Positions 7,770 to 17,262 of a stretch of 64,000 bases of DNA are shown here, one piece after another. The notes beneath the pieces are model-generated. The model worked only from the letters and a program-made list of their open reading frames with translations. It had not been told where the DNA came from and did no database searches. The number at the start of each line of letters is the position of its first letter. Position 1 is the first letter of the stretch. The position numbers were made by a program, and so were the translations under genes. This DNA comes from an uncultured bacterium (GTDB taxonomy: Bacteria; Actinomycetota; Coriobacteriia; Coriobacteriales; Coriobacteriaceae), in NCBI GenBank assembly GCA_905214525.1, contig CAJMMN010000001.1:1-64000 (forward strand). The letters run 5' to 3'.

Positions 7770-9923
7770 TTACTGAACTTTGCTGGCGAACTCGAGGTAT
7801 TGCATGCGCTGCAGCTTGTCGATCGTCGAGGCGTATGGGCTGTCTTCAGATTCCAAGTCGTAGCGCAGCCCGTCGGCACCGAGGTAGCCGGCGACATTGA
7901 TGGTGGGCACATCTGACCTTGTTGCTAGCAGAGCCTTTTGATAGTCGGTGAGCGGGGCGCCGATCTTATTAAGGGTAATGGCTGCAATCTCGTTTGCCCC
8001 GACGGTGTCGTAGACGTTGAGCTCGGTATCGCCGGCGATTTCATAGTTAGCCCAGACGAAATATGTTGACTGATAGATACGGAAAGCGTGGCTTGCCGTA
8101 TCTTCCTGAGGGTACAGCTCGTCGTTGAGAGTCGTTGCGGCGCTCAGCTGATGGTCGCCAAAAAAGACAAGGACAACCGGTCTGCCGATATTGCGGAGCT
8201 CGTTGATAAAGTACTCGAGGTCCCGGTCGGATGCGTTGATGCAGGTAAGATAGGTGTTGAGCGCGCTATTGGCGCCCTCGCTGGCTCCCTCGACCCAATA
8301 GTTTGTCAGCTCCTCGGCGGGAACGGTGCCATAGTCGTAGCCGCCGTGATTTTGCATCGTGACGTCAAAGATGAACTGCGGGGCTTCGTCGGTTCTAAGC
8401 AGGTCGAGTATCTTGTCGTAGGTGGCGTAGTCGCATACGCCGGCATGGTAACAGGGCGCACCTTCGAAATCGCCGATTGAAAGAAAGTCTCCAAAGCCCA
8501 GCTGCTGATAGATTTTATCTCGATGGTAGTTGACGGGGTTTTGCGGGTGCATAGCGGTAGCGGTATACCCAAGCTCCTTGAGGTTCTTTGCCAGGCTGTT
8601 GACGCCATTCATCTGATACAGCTGATAGGGGATTTTGCCTAATCCGACAAAGGCCGTTGTCGCTCCGGTCAAAAATTCGAATTCGGAGTTCGCCGTTCCG
8701 CCACCGGCGACCGAAGCGAGCATGGTGCCGCGAACAAGTGTGTCGGGAAGCGAGTTGTAGAATGCGGGGCCGGTGTACCCGGCCGCCTGGAGCTGCTCAA
8801 AGCACGAAAGGTCACTAAAACTCTCGTTCATGACGGCAACAATCGTCGGCTTGATTTCATTGAACTGGGCAACGGCCGCCGCGCGCTGCTCGCTCGAGCC
8901 ATACGTGCTGTCGTAGGCGGCGGCGAGCTCCTGCTCGATGCTCTGCGCCTCATCGGGCGTATAGTCTTCGGGCTTCTCAATGGGCAACTCGTTGACCATT
9001 TCGGTGAACGAAGTGATAAAACCCTGAGACGCATACGTGGTGATGGGCTGCCAACGGTCAAATCCAAAATTCAGTGCCTGCTCCAAGTCGATGCTGGAAA
9101 AGCCCGAGAGCCCCACAACGGTCACGAGCAGAAAAGCGCAGAGGTTAGCGGCGATTGCGGGGAAGACATGGGTGGGCGTACGGAGCTTTCGCGGTCGGAT
9201 AAGCGAAAGAAGCCCCAGGGAAATCTCCAGCAGGGCGAGAGAGGTTACGATTCCGGCGGTAAAGGTAAACTCGTATCCCTCGCTCACTTCCATTGCGGTG
9301 CCAAGGGCCAAGATATCGCTTGGCAGGATGGCCTCACCTTTAAACGTTATGACGAAGTGCTCGGCAATGCCAAGGATGCAACAGACGACGGGCACGAGGG
9401 CCATGACGCCTCCATGACGCTGTCCCAGCAAATAAAGGGAGAGCAGAACCGTTGCGAGCAGCCCGACGGAAAACCCGAATGAGTTGGCGGGAATGCGATA
9501 GAACGTTTCGTTGCAGGCAATTTCGAGTGAAACGAACGAGAGCGCTGAAACAGCGGCGATGACAAGGATGTCACGGCAAATACAGGCAACCGTTCCCGTC
9601 GCAAGATCGGTTTGGTCGATAAGTCCCGAAACCAAGGGTTCGACAAGAAGTATGACGGCGGCAGCACCGAGCGCCGAATAAGAAAGGACCCATAGGGAAC
9701 TGTCCTCATTTACGAGCAATTGATTCGTAATCCATGCAGCTACCACGCCGAGCGGGATGAGGAGCGTCGCGCACCAAAAGACGCGGGCAATGGGCGGCTT
9801 TTCATTGTGTTTGATTGAAAAATACACGCGCACGACGACGGTGGCCACGATAAGGACGGCGATGAATATGGGCAGATTGGCCATGTCGCTCGAAGTGATT
9901 TCAAGGGGGATATCTTCGGTCAT
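7770..9923 (-). CDS. LTA synthase family membrane sulfatase
   Basis: A 717-residue polytopic membrane protein with an extracytoplasmic sulfatase-fold domain, like lipoteichoic acid synthase and phosphoglycerol transferases. The N-terminal 280 residues contain several hydrophobic segments (first about 15-36). The catalytic domain shows VMNESFSDLSCF (metal ligand Glu), GGGTANSEFEFLTG with the presumed nucleophile Thr, and a FFGDHQLSAA motif with metal-binding Asp-His. The start at 9923 has AGAGGA 7 nt upstream. It probably polymerises or transfers phosphoglycerol on a surface glycan or lipid anchor; the exact acceptor is unknown. It stands alone, divergent from uvrA. Confidence 0.85.
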   Translation of the reverse strand: MTEDIPLEITSSDMANLPIFIAVLIVATVVVRVYFSIKHNEKPPIARVFWCATLLIPLGVVAAWITNQLLVNEDSSLWVLSYSALGAAAVILLVEPLVSGLIDQTDLATGTVACICRDILVIAAVSALSFVSLEIACNETFYRIPANSFGFSVGLLATVLLSLYLLGQRHGGVMALVPVVCCILGIAEHFVITFKGEAILPSDILALGTAMEVSEGYEFTFTAGIVTSLALLEISLGLLSLIRPRKLRTPTHVFPAIAANLCAFLLVTVVGLSGFSSIDLEQALNFGFDRWQPITTYASQGFITSFTEMVNELPIEKPEDYTPDEAQSIEQELAAAYDSTYGSSEQRAAAVAQFNEIKPTIVAVMNESFSDLSCFEQLQAAGYTGPAFYNSLPDTLVRGTMLASVAGGGTANSEFEFLTGATTAFVGLGKIPYQLYQMNGVNSLAKNLKELGYTATAMHPQNPVNYHRDKIYQQLGFGDFLSIGDFEGAPCYHAGVCDYATYDKILDLLRTDEAPQFIFDVTMQNHGGYDYGTVPAEELTNYWVEGASEGANSALNTYLTCINASDRDLEYFINELRNIGRPVVLVFFGDHQLSAATTLNDELYPQEDTASHAFRIYQSTYFVWANYEIAGDTELNVYDTVGANEIAAITLNKIGAPLTDYQKALLATRSDVPTINVAGYLGADGLRYDLESEDSPYASTIDKLQRMQYLEFASKVQ

Positions 9924-9935
9924 GGACGTTCCTCT

Positions 9936-9973
9936 GTTACAGCAAATTAAGTTCAGTATTAGATTACTGTAAC
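9936..9973. promoter_or_regulatory. Inverted repeat in LTA synthase promoter region
   Basis: GTTACAG at 9936-9942 and CTGTAAC at 9967-9973 form a 7-bp inverted repeat with a 24-nt spacer just before the LTA-synthase-like start. Read in that gene's direction, the spacer holds TAATCT/TAATAC, possible -10 sequences. It is a candidate operator only. Confidence 0.3.
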
Positions 9974-10116
9974 CTTTCCACGGCATTTCGAGAAACAAAG
10001 CGCCCGATACGCAAGGCTAAAGGTCTGCGAATCTTGTATTACGAACATCTGTGCGCGTCGAGTGCGCTAAACTCATCGACAGTATGATTCGATGCAATAG
10101 GAGGCAAGGAGCTTCC

Positions 10117-12996
10117 ATGTCTGATTCTTCTATCGTTATTCGCGGCGCTCGTGAGCACAACCTCCGTGATATCGATGTTTCCATTCCGCGCGACCAACTC
10201 GTGGTCATTACCGGTCTTTCTGGCTCGGGCAAGAGTTCGCTGGCATTTGACACTATCTATGCCGAGGGCCAGCGTCGATATGTCGAGAGCCTTTCGAGCT
10301 ATGCGCGCCAGTTCTTGGGCCAGATGGACAAACCCGACCTGGATTCAATCGACGGCCTTTCGCCGGCGGTGTCGATCGACCAAAAGACGACGTCTAAAAA
10401 CCCTCGCTCGACGGTTGGCACCGTAACCGAGATTTATGACTATCTGCGCCTACTGTTCGCCCGTGTGGGCACCCCGCACTGTCCCGAATGCGGCCGCGTC
10501 ATTGAGCGCCAGACGACCGACCAGGTTGCCGACAAGGTCTTGGCGGCGGGGGAGGGCCGCCGCGCGTTTGTGCTGGCACCGGTAGTGCGCGGGCGAAAAG
10601 GCGAGTACGCCAAGCTGTTTGAGGACCTTCGCGCCGAGGGCTTTAGCCGCGTGCGTGTCGACGGCGAGGTTCGCTCGCTTGATGACCCTATCGATTTGGA
10701 TAAGAAATTCAAGCACGATATCGAGGTCGTGGTCGACCGCATCGTGATCCGTGAGAACTCGCTGGGCCGTATTGCCGAGTCCGTTGAACAGGCGACTGCG
10801 TTGGCGCACGGCAATGTGAACGTATACTTGCTGCCCGACCGCGACGCTCCCGAGGGGACCGAAGGCGAGTTGCTGGAGTATTCGCTGGCGTTAGCGTGCC
10901 CGGAGCATGGACACTCCATCGATGACCTGCAGCCGCGTGATTTCTCGTTCAACGCGCCCTATGGCGCGTGCCCAGAGTGCGATGGCCTGGGCTTTAAGAA
11001 GACGGTCGATGCCGAGGCCCTAATCGAAGACCCCTCGAAGTCGATCGCCGACGGGGTTTTTGGCAGCCTGTTTGGCAACTCTAACTACTATCCGCAGATT
11101 TTCGCTGCGGTCTGCAAACACTTCAAGGTGAGCGTCGATACGCCGTGGGAGGATCTGCCTCCGCGGGTGCGTCGCGCGTTTTTAGACGGCATGGGCGACC
11201 AGAAGATTTCGGTCGACTATCAAAAGCTCGATGGGCGCCGCAGCCAGTGGGACACCAAGTTCTCGGGCGTGCGCAATATCCTGTACGAGCGCTATACCGA
11301 GACGACGAATGAGAACACCAAGGCGCGCTTGGAGAAGTACATCCGCGAGGAGCCGTGCTCGAGTTGCCATGGTGCTCGTCTGCGCCCCGAGATGCTCGCC
11401 GTTACCGTAGGCGGTAAGTCCATTTACGAGGTCTGCTGCCTATCGTGCCGCGAGTCGCTCGAGTTTTTTGAGGGCTTGGAGCTTACCGAGCGCCAACAAT
11501 TTATCGGTGGGCGCATCGTCAAGGAAATCCTGGAGCGCTTGCGTTTTCTGGTCGATGTCGGACTCGACTATCTGACCCTCGATCGTGCCTCGGCGACGCT
11601 TTCCGGAGGCGAGGCCCAGCGCATTCGCCTGGCAACGCAGATCGGCGCCGGCCTCATGGGTGTGCTGTACATTTTGGACGAGCCATCGATTGGCCTCCAT
11701 CAGCGCGATAACGAGCGCCTGATCAAGACGCTTGAGCGCCTACGCGATATCGGCAATACCGTCATCGTCGTCGAGCATGATGAGGATACGATTCGTGCTG
11801 CCGACTATGTGATCGACATGGGCCCCGGCGCGGGCGTGAACGGCGGACACGTAGTCGCGGCGGGAACGCCTGCCGATATCATGGCGTGTCCCGAGTCGAT
11901 GACGGGCGCTTATCTGACCGGCAAACGAATGATCCGGGTTCCCGATGAACGCCGCAAGCCCGGTCGCGGCTGCCTTAAGATCACGGGCGCCCGCGCCAAC
12001 AACCTCAAAAACGTTACCGCCAAGATTGAGTTCGGTACGCTTACGGTCGTTACCGGCGTGTCGGGATCGGGTAAGAGCTCCCTGGTTACCGACACTATCG
12101 CACCTGCCCTTACGAATGCCATTCACCGTTCGACGCGCCCTGTGGGTCCGTATAAGAAAATCGAGGGCATCGAGTGTATCGATAAGGTTATCGATATCGA
12201 CCAGTCGCCGATTGGCCGCACGCCGCGTTCCAACCCTGCTACGTACATTGGCCTGTGGGATGATCTTCGCGCGCTGTTTGCGAGTACGCCGGAGTCGAAG
12301 GCGCGTGGCTACTCGCCGGGACGTTTCTCCTTTAACGTGAGCGGCGGTCGCTGCGAAGCATGCAAGGGCGACGGACAAATTAAGATCGAGATGCACTTCC
12401 TTCCCGATATCTATGTCCCCTGTGAGGTCTGCGGCGGCAAACGCTATAACCGCGAGACGCTTGAGGTCACCTACCGTGGTAAGACCATCTCGGACGTGCT
12501 CGACATGAGCGTCACCGAGGCACTGGCCTTCTTTGGGAATATCCCGCAGATTAAGCGCAAGCTCCAGACGCTGTACGATGTAGGCTTGGGCTACGTGAGC
12601 CTGGGCCAGCCCGCTACGACGCTCTCGGGCGGCGAGGCGCAGCGTGTGAAGCTCGCCAAGGAGCTTCATCGACGCCAGACGGGCAAGACGTTCTATATTT
12701 TGGATGAGCCGACGACCGGCCTTCATTTTGAGGACGTCCGCCAGCTGCTCGATGTGCTGCAGCGCTTGGTCGATGCGGGCAACACGGTGCTGGTGATTGA
12801 ACACAACCTTGATGTCATCAAGGTTGCCGACCGTCTGATCGATATAGGCCCCGAGGGCGGTAACGGCGGCGGAACCGTCGTGGTTTCGGGCACACCGGAG
12901 CAGGTTGCGGACTGTCCGCAGAGTTATACGGGCAAGTTTTTGGCGCCGTTGCTCAGGCGTGACCGGGAGCGTCAGGCTCAACTTGATGCTCAATAA
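10117..12996 (+). CDS. uvrA: Excinuclease ABC subunit A
   Basis: UvrA is the DNA-damage-sensing ABC ATPase of nucleotide excision repair. The 959-residue protein contains two ABC modules. The first has GLSGSGKSSLAF near residues 32-43 and a LSGGEAQRIRLA signature. The second has GVSGSGKSSLVT near 648 and TLSGGEAQRVKLAKEL. Zinc-binding Cys pairs occur at CPECG, CPECDG, CSSCHGARL, CEACKGDGQ and CEVCGGKRYN. The start at 10117 follows AAGGAG with 5-6 nt spacing; a reading from 10051 lacks a ribosome site. CGAACATCTGTGCG at 10042-10055 resembles an actinobacterial SOS box with one mismatch. Confidence 0.98.
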   Translation: MSDSSIVIRGAREHNLRDIDVSIPRDQLVVITGLSGSGKSSLAFDTIYAEGQRRYVESLSSYARQFLGQMDKPDLDSIDGLSPAVSIDQKTTSKNPRSTVGTVTEIYDYLRLLFARVGTPHCPECGRVIERQTTDQVADKVLAAGEGRRAFVLAPVVRGRKGEYAKLFEDLRAEGFSRVRVDGEVRSLDDPIDLDKKFKHDIEVVVDRIVIRENSLGRIAESVEQATALAHGNVNVYLLPDRDAPEGTEGELLEYSLALACPEHGHSIDDLQPRDFSFNAPYGACPECDGLGFKKTVDAEALIEDPSKSIADGVFGSLFGNSNYYPQIFAAVCKHFKVSVDTPWEDLPPRVRRAFLDGMGDQKISVDYQKLDGRRSQWDTKFSGVRNILYERYTETTNENTKARLEKYIREEPCSSCHGARLRPEMLAVTVGGKSIYEVCCLSCRESLEFFEGLELTERQQFIGGRIVKEILERLRFLVDVGLDYLTLDRASATLSGGEAQRIRLATQIGAGLMGVLYILDEPSIGLHQRDNERLIKTLERLRDIGNTVIVVEHDEDTIRAADYVIDMGPGAGVNGGHVVAAGTPADIMACPESMTGAYLTGKRMIRVPDERRKPGRGCLKITGARANNLKNVTAKIEFGTLTVVTGVSGSGKSSLVTDTIAPALTNAIHRSTRPVGPYKKIEGIECIDKVIDIDQSPIGRTPRSNPATYIGLWDDLRALFASTPESKARGYSPGRFSFNVSGGRCEACKGDGQIKIEMHFLPDIYVPCEVCGGKRYNRETLEVTYRGKTISDVLDMSVTEALAFFGNIPQIKRKLQTLYDVGLGYVSLGQPATTLSGGEAQRVKLAKELHRRQTGKTFYILDEPTTGLHFEDVRQLLDVLQRLVDAGNTVLVIEHNLDVIKVADRLIDIGPEGGNGGGTVVVSGTPEQVADCPQSYTGKFLAPLLRRDRERQAQLDAQ

Positions 12997-13016
12997 ATAG
13001 GCGATTCAGTTTATGG

Positions 13017-13050
13017 GCGCCATCGACTCCTTGTGATTCGATGGCGCTTG
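13017..13050 (+). terminator. Hairpin terminator after uvrA
   Basis: GCGCCATCGA at 13017-13026 pairs perfectly with TCGATGGCGC at 13038-13047. The T-tract is poor, so it may be only partly effective. Confidence 0.6.
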
Positions 13051-13061
13051 CTGTGTCGAAG

Positions 13062-13091
13062 TGACGTATGCAGCCGAATTGGACATATACT
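13062..13091 (+). promoter_or_regulatory. Candidate promoter for ybaK-murJ-uvrC
   Basis: TGACGT at 13062-13067 and TATACT at 13086-13091 are 18 nt apart, placing the transcript start about 30 nt before the deacylase ATG at 13129. Confidence 0.45.
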
Positions 13092-13128
13092 TAATCCTTG
13101 CGTCCGAATGCGAGGGAAAGGATATGCC

Positions 13129-13629
13129 ATGGCAAAGGCTGTAAAGACGCCAAAAACCAATGCGATGCGCGAGCTGGAAAGCGCCGGCATTTCCTATGTT
13201 CTACATACGTACGAAGACGATGGTGATGAGTCGGCGGGCCTGGGGGTCGCGATTTCGGAGCAGCTTGGCGAGGAGCCCGGTCAAGGATTTAAGACCTTGG
13301 TCTGCGTGACGCCGTCCAACGACCACGTCGTGTGCTGCATCCCTGTTGCCGACGAGCTCGATCTAAAGTCCGCCGCGCGTGCCGCGGGGGAGAAGTCCTT
13401 GGCCATGATGCATGTGAAGGATTTGCTTGCGGCGACTGGCTACGTTCGCGGCGGCTGCAGTCCGGTCGGTATGAAAAAACGCTACCGGACGCTCATTGAT
13501 GAGACATGTGTCCTTTGGGATACCATTTTTATTTCGGGAGGCAAGCGTGGTTATCAGCTCGAGCTTGCACCTGATGATTTAATTGCATTTTGCGGGGCGA
13601 CAGTTGCCGCGATTACGAGAGAGGACTGA
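13129..13629 (+). CDS. ybaK: YbaK/EbsC-type aminoacyl-tRNA deacylase
   Basis: A 166-residue YbaK/EbsC-fold protein that would hydrolyse mischarged tRNA, in the YbaK group Cys-tRNA(Pro). The sequence shows the family run with GFKTLVCVTPSNDHVVCCIPV, a MMHVKDLLAATGYVRGGCSPVG segment and ISGGKRGYQLELAPDDLI near the end. The ATG at 13129 is preceded by GGGAAAGGA. A frame opening at 13033 is rejected because its N-terminus has no ribosome site and overlaps the uvrA terminator. murJ starts 3 nt after its stop, so both are probably co-transcribed with uvrC. Confidence 0.9.
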   Translation: MAKAVKTPKTNAMRELESAGISYVLHTYEDDGDESAGLGVAISEQLGEEPGQGFKTLVCVTPSNDHVVCCIPVADELDLKSAARAAGEKSLAMMHVKDLLAATGYVRGGCSPVGMKKRYRTLIDETCVLWDTIFISGGKRGYQLELAPDDLIAFCGATVAAITRED

Positions 13630-13632
13630 GCG

Positions 13633-15315
13633 ATGCCGCAGGAAGAATTGAAGCGCGGAGCTCATTTTGCTGAAGAATCTGCGCCTCAGACACCCTCATC
13701 CGAAGCTTCTTCATCGCGAGATGACACTGACGACATGGGCTCGTCGGACTACTCCACGGTTGGTCGTTCCGCCGGGCTTATGACCATCCTGACCATCGTG
13801 TCTCGCGTCACTGGTTTTATCCGCACGTGGGCAATGGCGGCCGCTATCGGCATGTCGCTACTCTCGTCCTCCTATCAGGTCGCCAACAACCTGCCCAATA
13901 TGCTCTACGAACTCGTGATGGGCGGCATGCTCGTGACGGCGTTTTTGCCCGTGTACATGGGCGTGAGGCGTGAGCAGGGTCGCGAGGCCTCGAACGAGTA
14001 CGTGGGCAACCTGCTCGGCATTCTGCTTTTGGTGCTGGGTGGCATTTCGTTGCTGGGGACCGTGTTCGCCCCGGGCTTTATCTGGACGCAATCGTTCCTT
14101 TCGGGTGACGGCGGCAGCATGGATACCGCTGCGTTCATGTTCCGTTTCTTTGCCATCCAGATTCTGTTTTATGGTTTGGGTTCGGTGTTCTCGGGCGTTC
14201 TCAACGCACACCGCGACTACTTCTGGTCGACGTTTGCCCCGGTCCTCAACAATGTGATCGTCATTGCGAGCTTTATGGGTTTTGCGCCCGTGTCCGCACA
14301 GTTTGGCGAACGTGCCGGCATCATCTTGATTGCGGCCGGTACGACCCTCGGTGTCTTTGTTCAGATGGCATGTCAGATTCCCGCGCTTGGCAAGCACGGC
14401 GTGCATCCCCATATCCATATCGACTTTAAGGACCCCGCGCTGCGCCAGACGATTGCGCTCGGTATCCCGACGCTGCTCGCCACGGTGTGCATGTTTGTCT
14501 CGACTTCTATCACCAACGCTGCCGCGCTGGTGGTCCAGCCCGAGACTGGCCCTTCCGTCATCGCCTATGCGCGCCTGTGGTACACGCTGCCCTACGCGCT
14601 GATTGCCGCCTCGCTTTCGACGGCGCTCTATACCGAGCTCTCTCACGACGCACAGGAGAAGGATTACGACAGCGTTCGCACGGGCATTTCGCGTGGCGTC
14701 GCCCAGATGCTGTTCTTCCTGATTCCGTTTGCGCTGTACCTGATTGTCTTCGCGCGTCCGCTCAACATGATTTACTGTGCCGGCAAGTTCGATGAATCCG
14801 GCGTGGCGCTGGTGTCCGAGTTCCTTGTCTACCTGGCGTTCTCGCTGCCGCTCTACGGCGTGGTCGTGTTGATGCAGAAGAGCTTCTCTGCCTTGCTCGA
14901 CATGAAGCCCTATAGCCGCTATTGCCTGTATTCCGCCATCGGCCAGGCCGGCTCGGTTCTGCTGTTTGGCGTTGTGCTGGGCTTCGGTATGCCGGCAATC
15001 GCGCTTTCGTATGTCGTCGACTACGTGATCTTGGTCGGCTGTTCGCTGTGGTGGCTGCGTCGTCGCCTGCGTGGCCTTCAGGTCAAATCTATCCTACATG
15101 GCGGTTTCTTTGGCCTTTTGCTCGGTGGCCTGGGTGCTGCCGCAGGCGCCGGCGTCATGTGGGCGCTTGAACACTTTGTCGGGGCACTTGGCGGCTCGAT
15201 TCTGATTACTCTTGGCTATGTTTGCGTTGCGGGTGTCGTCTCGCTTGCTGTTACCTTTGGCCTTGCCGTCGTCCTTAAGATGCCCGAGGTCTCGGCGCTG
15301 CTTCGTCGCAAGTAG
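13633..15315 (+). CDS. murJ: Lipid II flippase MurJ (MviN)
   Basis: MurJ turns lipid-linked peptidoglycan precursors from the inner to the outer face of the membrane. The 560-residue protein has a hydrophilic Ser/Asp-rich N-terminal tail of about 45 residues, then around 14 hydrophobic segments of the MOP flippase fold. The signature runs RVTGFIRTWAMAAAIG and NNLPNMLYELVMGGMLVTAFLPVY are clear, including the arginines lining the cavity. The start at 13633 is supported by GAGAGAGGA directly upstream. The gene ends at 15315, and uvrC begins on the next base. Confidence 0.95.
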   Translation: MPQEELKRGAHFAEESAPQTPSSEASSSRDDTDDMGSSDYSTVGRSAGLMTILTIVSRVTGFIRTWAMAAAIGMSLLSSSYQVANNLPNMLYELVMGGMLVTAFLPVYMGVRREQGREASNEYVGNLLGILLLVLGGISLLGTVFAPGFIWTQSFLSGDGGSMDTAAFMFRFFAIQILFYGLGSVFSGVLNAHRDYFWSTFAPVLNNVIVIASFMGFAPVSAQFGERAGIILIAAGTTLGVFVQMACQIPALGKHGVHPHIHIDFKDPALRQTIALGIPTLLATVCMFVSTSITNAAALVVQPETGPSVIAYARLWYTLPYALIAASLSTALYTELSHDAQEKDYDSVRTGISRGVAQMLFFLIPFALYLIVFARPLNMIYCAGKFDESGVALVSEFLVYLAFSLPLYGVVVLMQKSFSALLDMKPYSRYCLYSAIGQAGSVLLFGVVLGFGMPAIALSYVVDYVILVGCSLWWLRRRLRGLQVKSILHGGFFGLLLGGLGAAAGAGVMWALEHFVGALGGSILITLGYVCVAGVVSLAVTFGLAVVLKMPEVSALLRRK

Positions 15316-17262
15316 GTGCGCGTGGCCGGTCACGACAACATTCCAACGCTTGCCGAGCAGGTTTCGCGCGTTCCCACGCAGCCCGGATGCTACCTTTGGA
15401 AGGATGCCAAGGGCGATGTCATCTACGTGGGCAAGGCGAAAAACCTGCGCGCCCGTATGCGTCAGTACGTGACGCTGCAGGACGAGCGCCAGAAGATCCC
15501 GCTGATGATGCAGCTGGTGGCGAGCTTTGACTATATCGTGGTGGAGACCGAGCACGAGGCGTTGGTGCTCGAGCGCAATTTGATTGGTCAGTACCATCCG
15601 TACTTTAACGTCGACCTCAAGGATGACAAGAGCTACCCCTTTATCGCCATTACAAAGGGCGACCTGTATCCCGCTATCAAATACACGCGTGAGCGTCATA
15701 AGCCGGGAACGCGCTATTTTGGACCTTATACCGATAGCCGCGCGGCACGTGAGACGATAGATACGCTGCGCAAGGTTATCCCCATCTGCTCCGCATCCTG
15801 TGCGGAGTGGCGTCGTTGTCGCCGTATCGTCGAGTCCCACAAGGGCGAGGAAGACATCGTCAATATGATTTGCGCGCAAAACGGGCGCCCCTGCTTTGAC
15901 TACCATGTCGGGCGCGGCCCGGGTGCGTGTGTCGGCGCGATTTCCCCGGCAGACTATGCCAAGAACGTCAAGCGTGTCGAGCGCTTTTTGTCGGGCCATC
16001 GCAAGGATGTCGTCGATGAGCTGACCTCCGAGATGACGGATGCCGCTGAGGCGCTCGACTTTGAGCGCGCGGCACGCGTCAAACGTCGTTTGGAGGTCAT
16101 CAGGGGTCTGGACGATCGTCAGCAAGTCGTTTTTCCCTCCAGTGTCGATATAGATGTCATCGGTTTCTATCGCGAGGAGACCATCTCCGCCGCTTGCGTC
16201 TTCGTCGTTCGCGAGGGCCGAACTGTTCGCACCTGCGAGTTCATTCTCGACAAGGGTCTTGATGTTGACGAGGAAGAGCTCCAGTCGGGCTTTCTTAAGC
16301 GCTATTACGACGAGACGGCTGATATTCCAGCTGAGGTCAACCTTTCCGTCGAGCTTGAGGATGCGGAAGCGCTGGGGGAGTGGCTTGCGGGCAAGCGTGA
16401 GCGTTCCTGCCATCTCCATAGGCCGCAGCGTGGCGAAAAGCACCGTCTGCTCGATATGGCATCCAAAAATGCGCGCCATGCCCTCATGCGCTACATGATG
16501 CGAACGGGGTACGCTGACGACCGCACCAATCAAGCGCTCCTGGAGCTCGAAAGTGCGTTGGCGCTGCCATCGCCGCCGTTGCGTATCGAGTGCTTCGATA
16601 TCTCTACACTGCATGGCACCTTTACGGTCGCCTCGATGGTGGTGTTTACCAACGGGCGCGCCGACAAGAGTCAGTATCGTCGTTTTAAAATTCAGGCCGA
16701 ATTGGACGAGGCAAACGACTTCGTGTCGATGTCCGAGGTTTTGGGACGACGTTATGCTCCCGAGCGCATGGCCGACGAGCGCTTTGGCTCGCGCCCCGAT
16801 TTGCTCGTTGTCGATGGCGGTAAGCCGCAATTGACCGCTGCGATCAAGCAACTTGAGGCTCTTGGGCTCGATATACCAGTTTGTGGCTTGGCAAAGGCCG
16901 ATGAGGAGGTTTTCGTGCCTTGGGACGAGACTCCCGTCGTGCTGCCGACCGGGTCCGCGTCGCTCTATCTAATTAAACAGGTGCGCGATGAATCGCACCG
17001 TTTTGCCATCACGTTCCATCGCGAATTGCGCGATAAAGCCATGACGGTTTCGGTACTCGATGACGTTCCAGGCGTGGGACCCACCAGAAAACGTGCCCTT
17101 ATGCGCCATTTTGGCTCGATGAAGCGTTTGCGCGCGGCGAGCGAGCAAGAGATCGCGGAAGTTCGAGGCATTCCTGCCGATGTCGCCAAAGCGGTTCACG
17201 AGGCGCTCGTTGCATGGAATGCCGAGCGCGCCGAGGCGGCGGCAAAGCAATCCGAAAACTAA
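15316..17262 (+). CDS. uvrC: Excinuclease ABC subunit C
   Basis: UvrC makes both incisions in nucleotide excision repair. In the 648-residue protein a GIY-YIG nuclease (GCYLWKDAKGDVIYVGKAKN) occupies residues 15-95. A Cys-rich region spans 158-205, a UVR motif (DFERAARVKRRLEVI) lies near 245, an RNase H-like nuclease begins at IECFDISTLHG and helix-hairpin-helix repeats (VPGVGPTRKRALMRHFG) end the protein. The Fe-S region is unusual: the usual third Cys is Gly201, about 23 residues are inserted between C158 and C193, and extra Cys occur at 162, 168 and 186. GTG at 15316 abuts the murJ stop; GTG at 15322 is an alternative. Confidence 0.96.
   Translation: MRVAGHDNIPTLAEQVSRVPTQPGCYLWKDAKGDVIYVGKAKNLRARMRQYVTLQDERQKIPLMMQLVASFDYIVVETEHEALVLERNLIGQYHPYFNVDLKDDKSYPFIAITKGDLYPAIKYTRERHKPGTRYFGPYTDSRAARETIDTLRKVIPICSASCAEWRRCRRIVESHKGEEDIVNMICAQNGRPCFDYHVGRGPGACVGAISPADYAKNVKRVERFLSGHRKDVVDELTSEMTDAAEALDFERAARVKRRLEVIRGLDDRQQVVFPSSVDIDVIGFYREETISAACVFVVREGRTVRTCEFILDKGLDVDEEELQSGFLKRYYDETADIPAEVNLSVELEDAEALGEWLAGKRERSCHLHRPQRGEKHRLLDMASKNARHALMRYMMRTGYADDRTNQALLELESALALPSPPLRIECFDISTLHGTFTVASMVVFTNGRADKSQYRRFKIQAELDEANDFVSMSEVLGRRYAPERMADERFGSRPDLLVVDGGKPQLTAAIKQLEALGLDIPVCGLAKADEEVFVPWDETPVVLPTGSASLYLIKQVRDESHRFAITFHRELRDKAMTVSVLDDVPGVGPTRKRALMRHFGSMKRLRAASEQEIAEVRGIPADVAKAVHEALVAWNAERAEAAAKQSEN

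Noticed and set aside
10042..10055. CGAACATCTGTGCG as a LexA (SOS) box for uvrA
   Set aside because: One mismatch from the actinobacterial pattern, but the LexA site of this lineage is unknown to me and no similar site precedes uvrB or uvrC; kept only as a remark in the uvrA entry.
15094..16851. A 585-codon frame antisense to murJ-uvrC
   Set aside because: Opposite well-supported genes, no motif.
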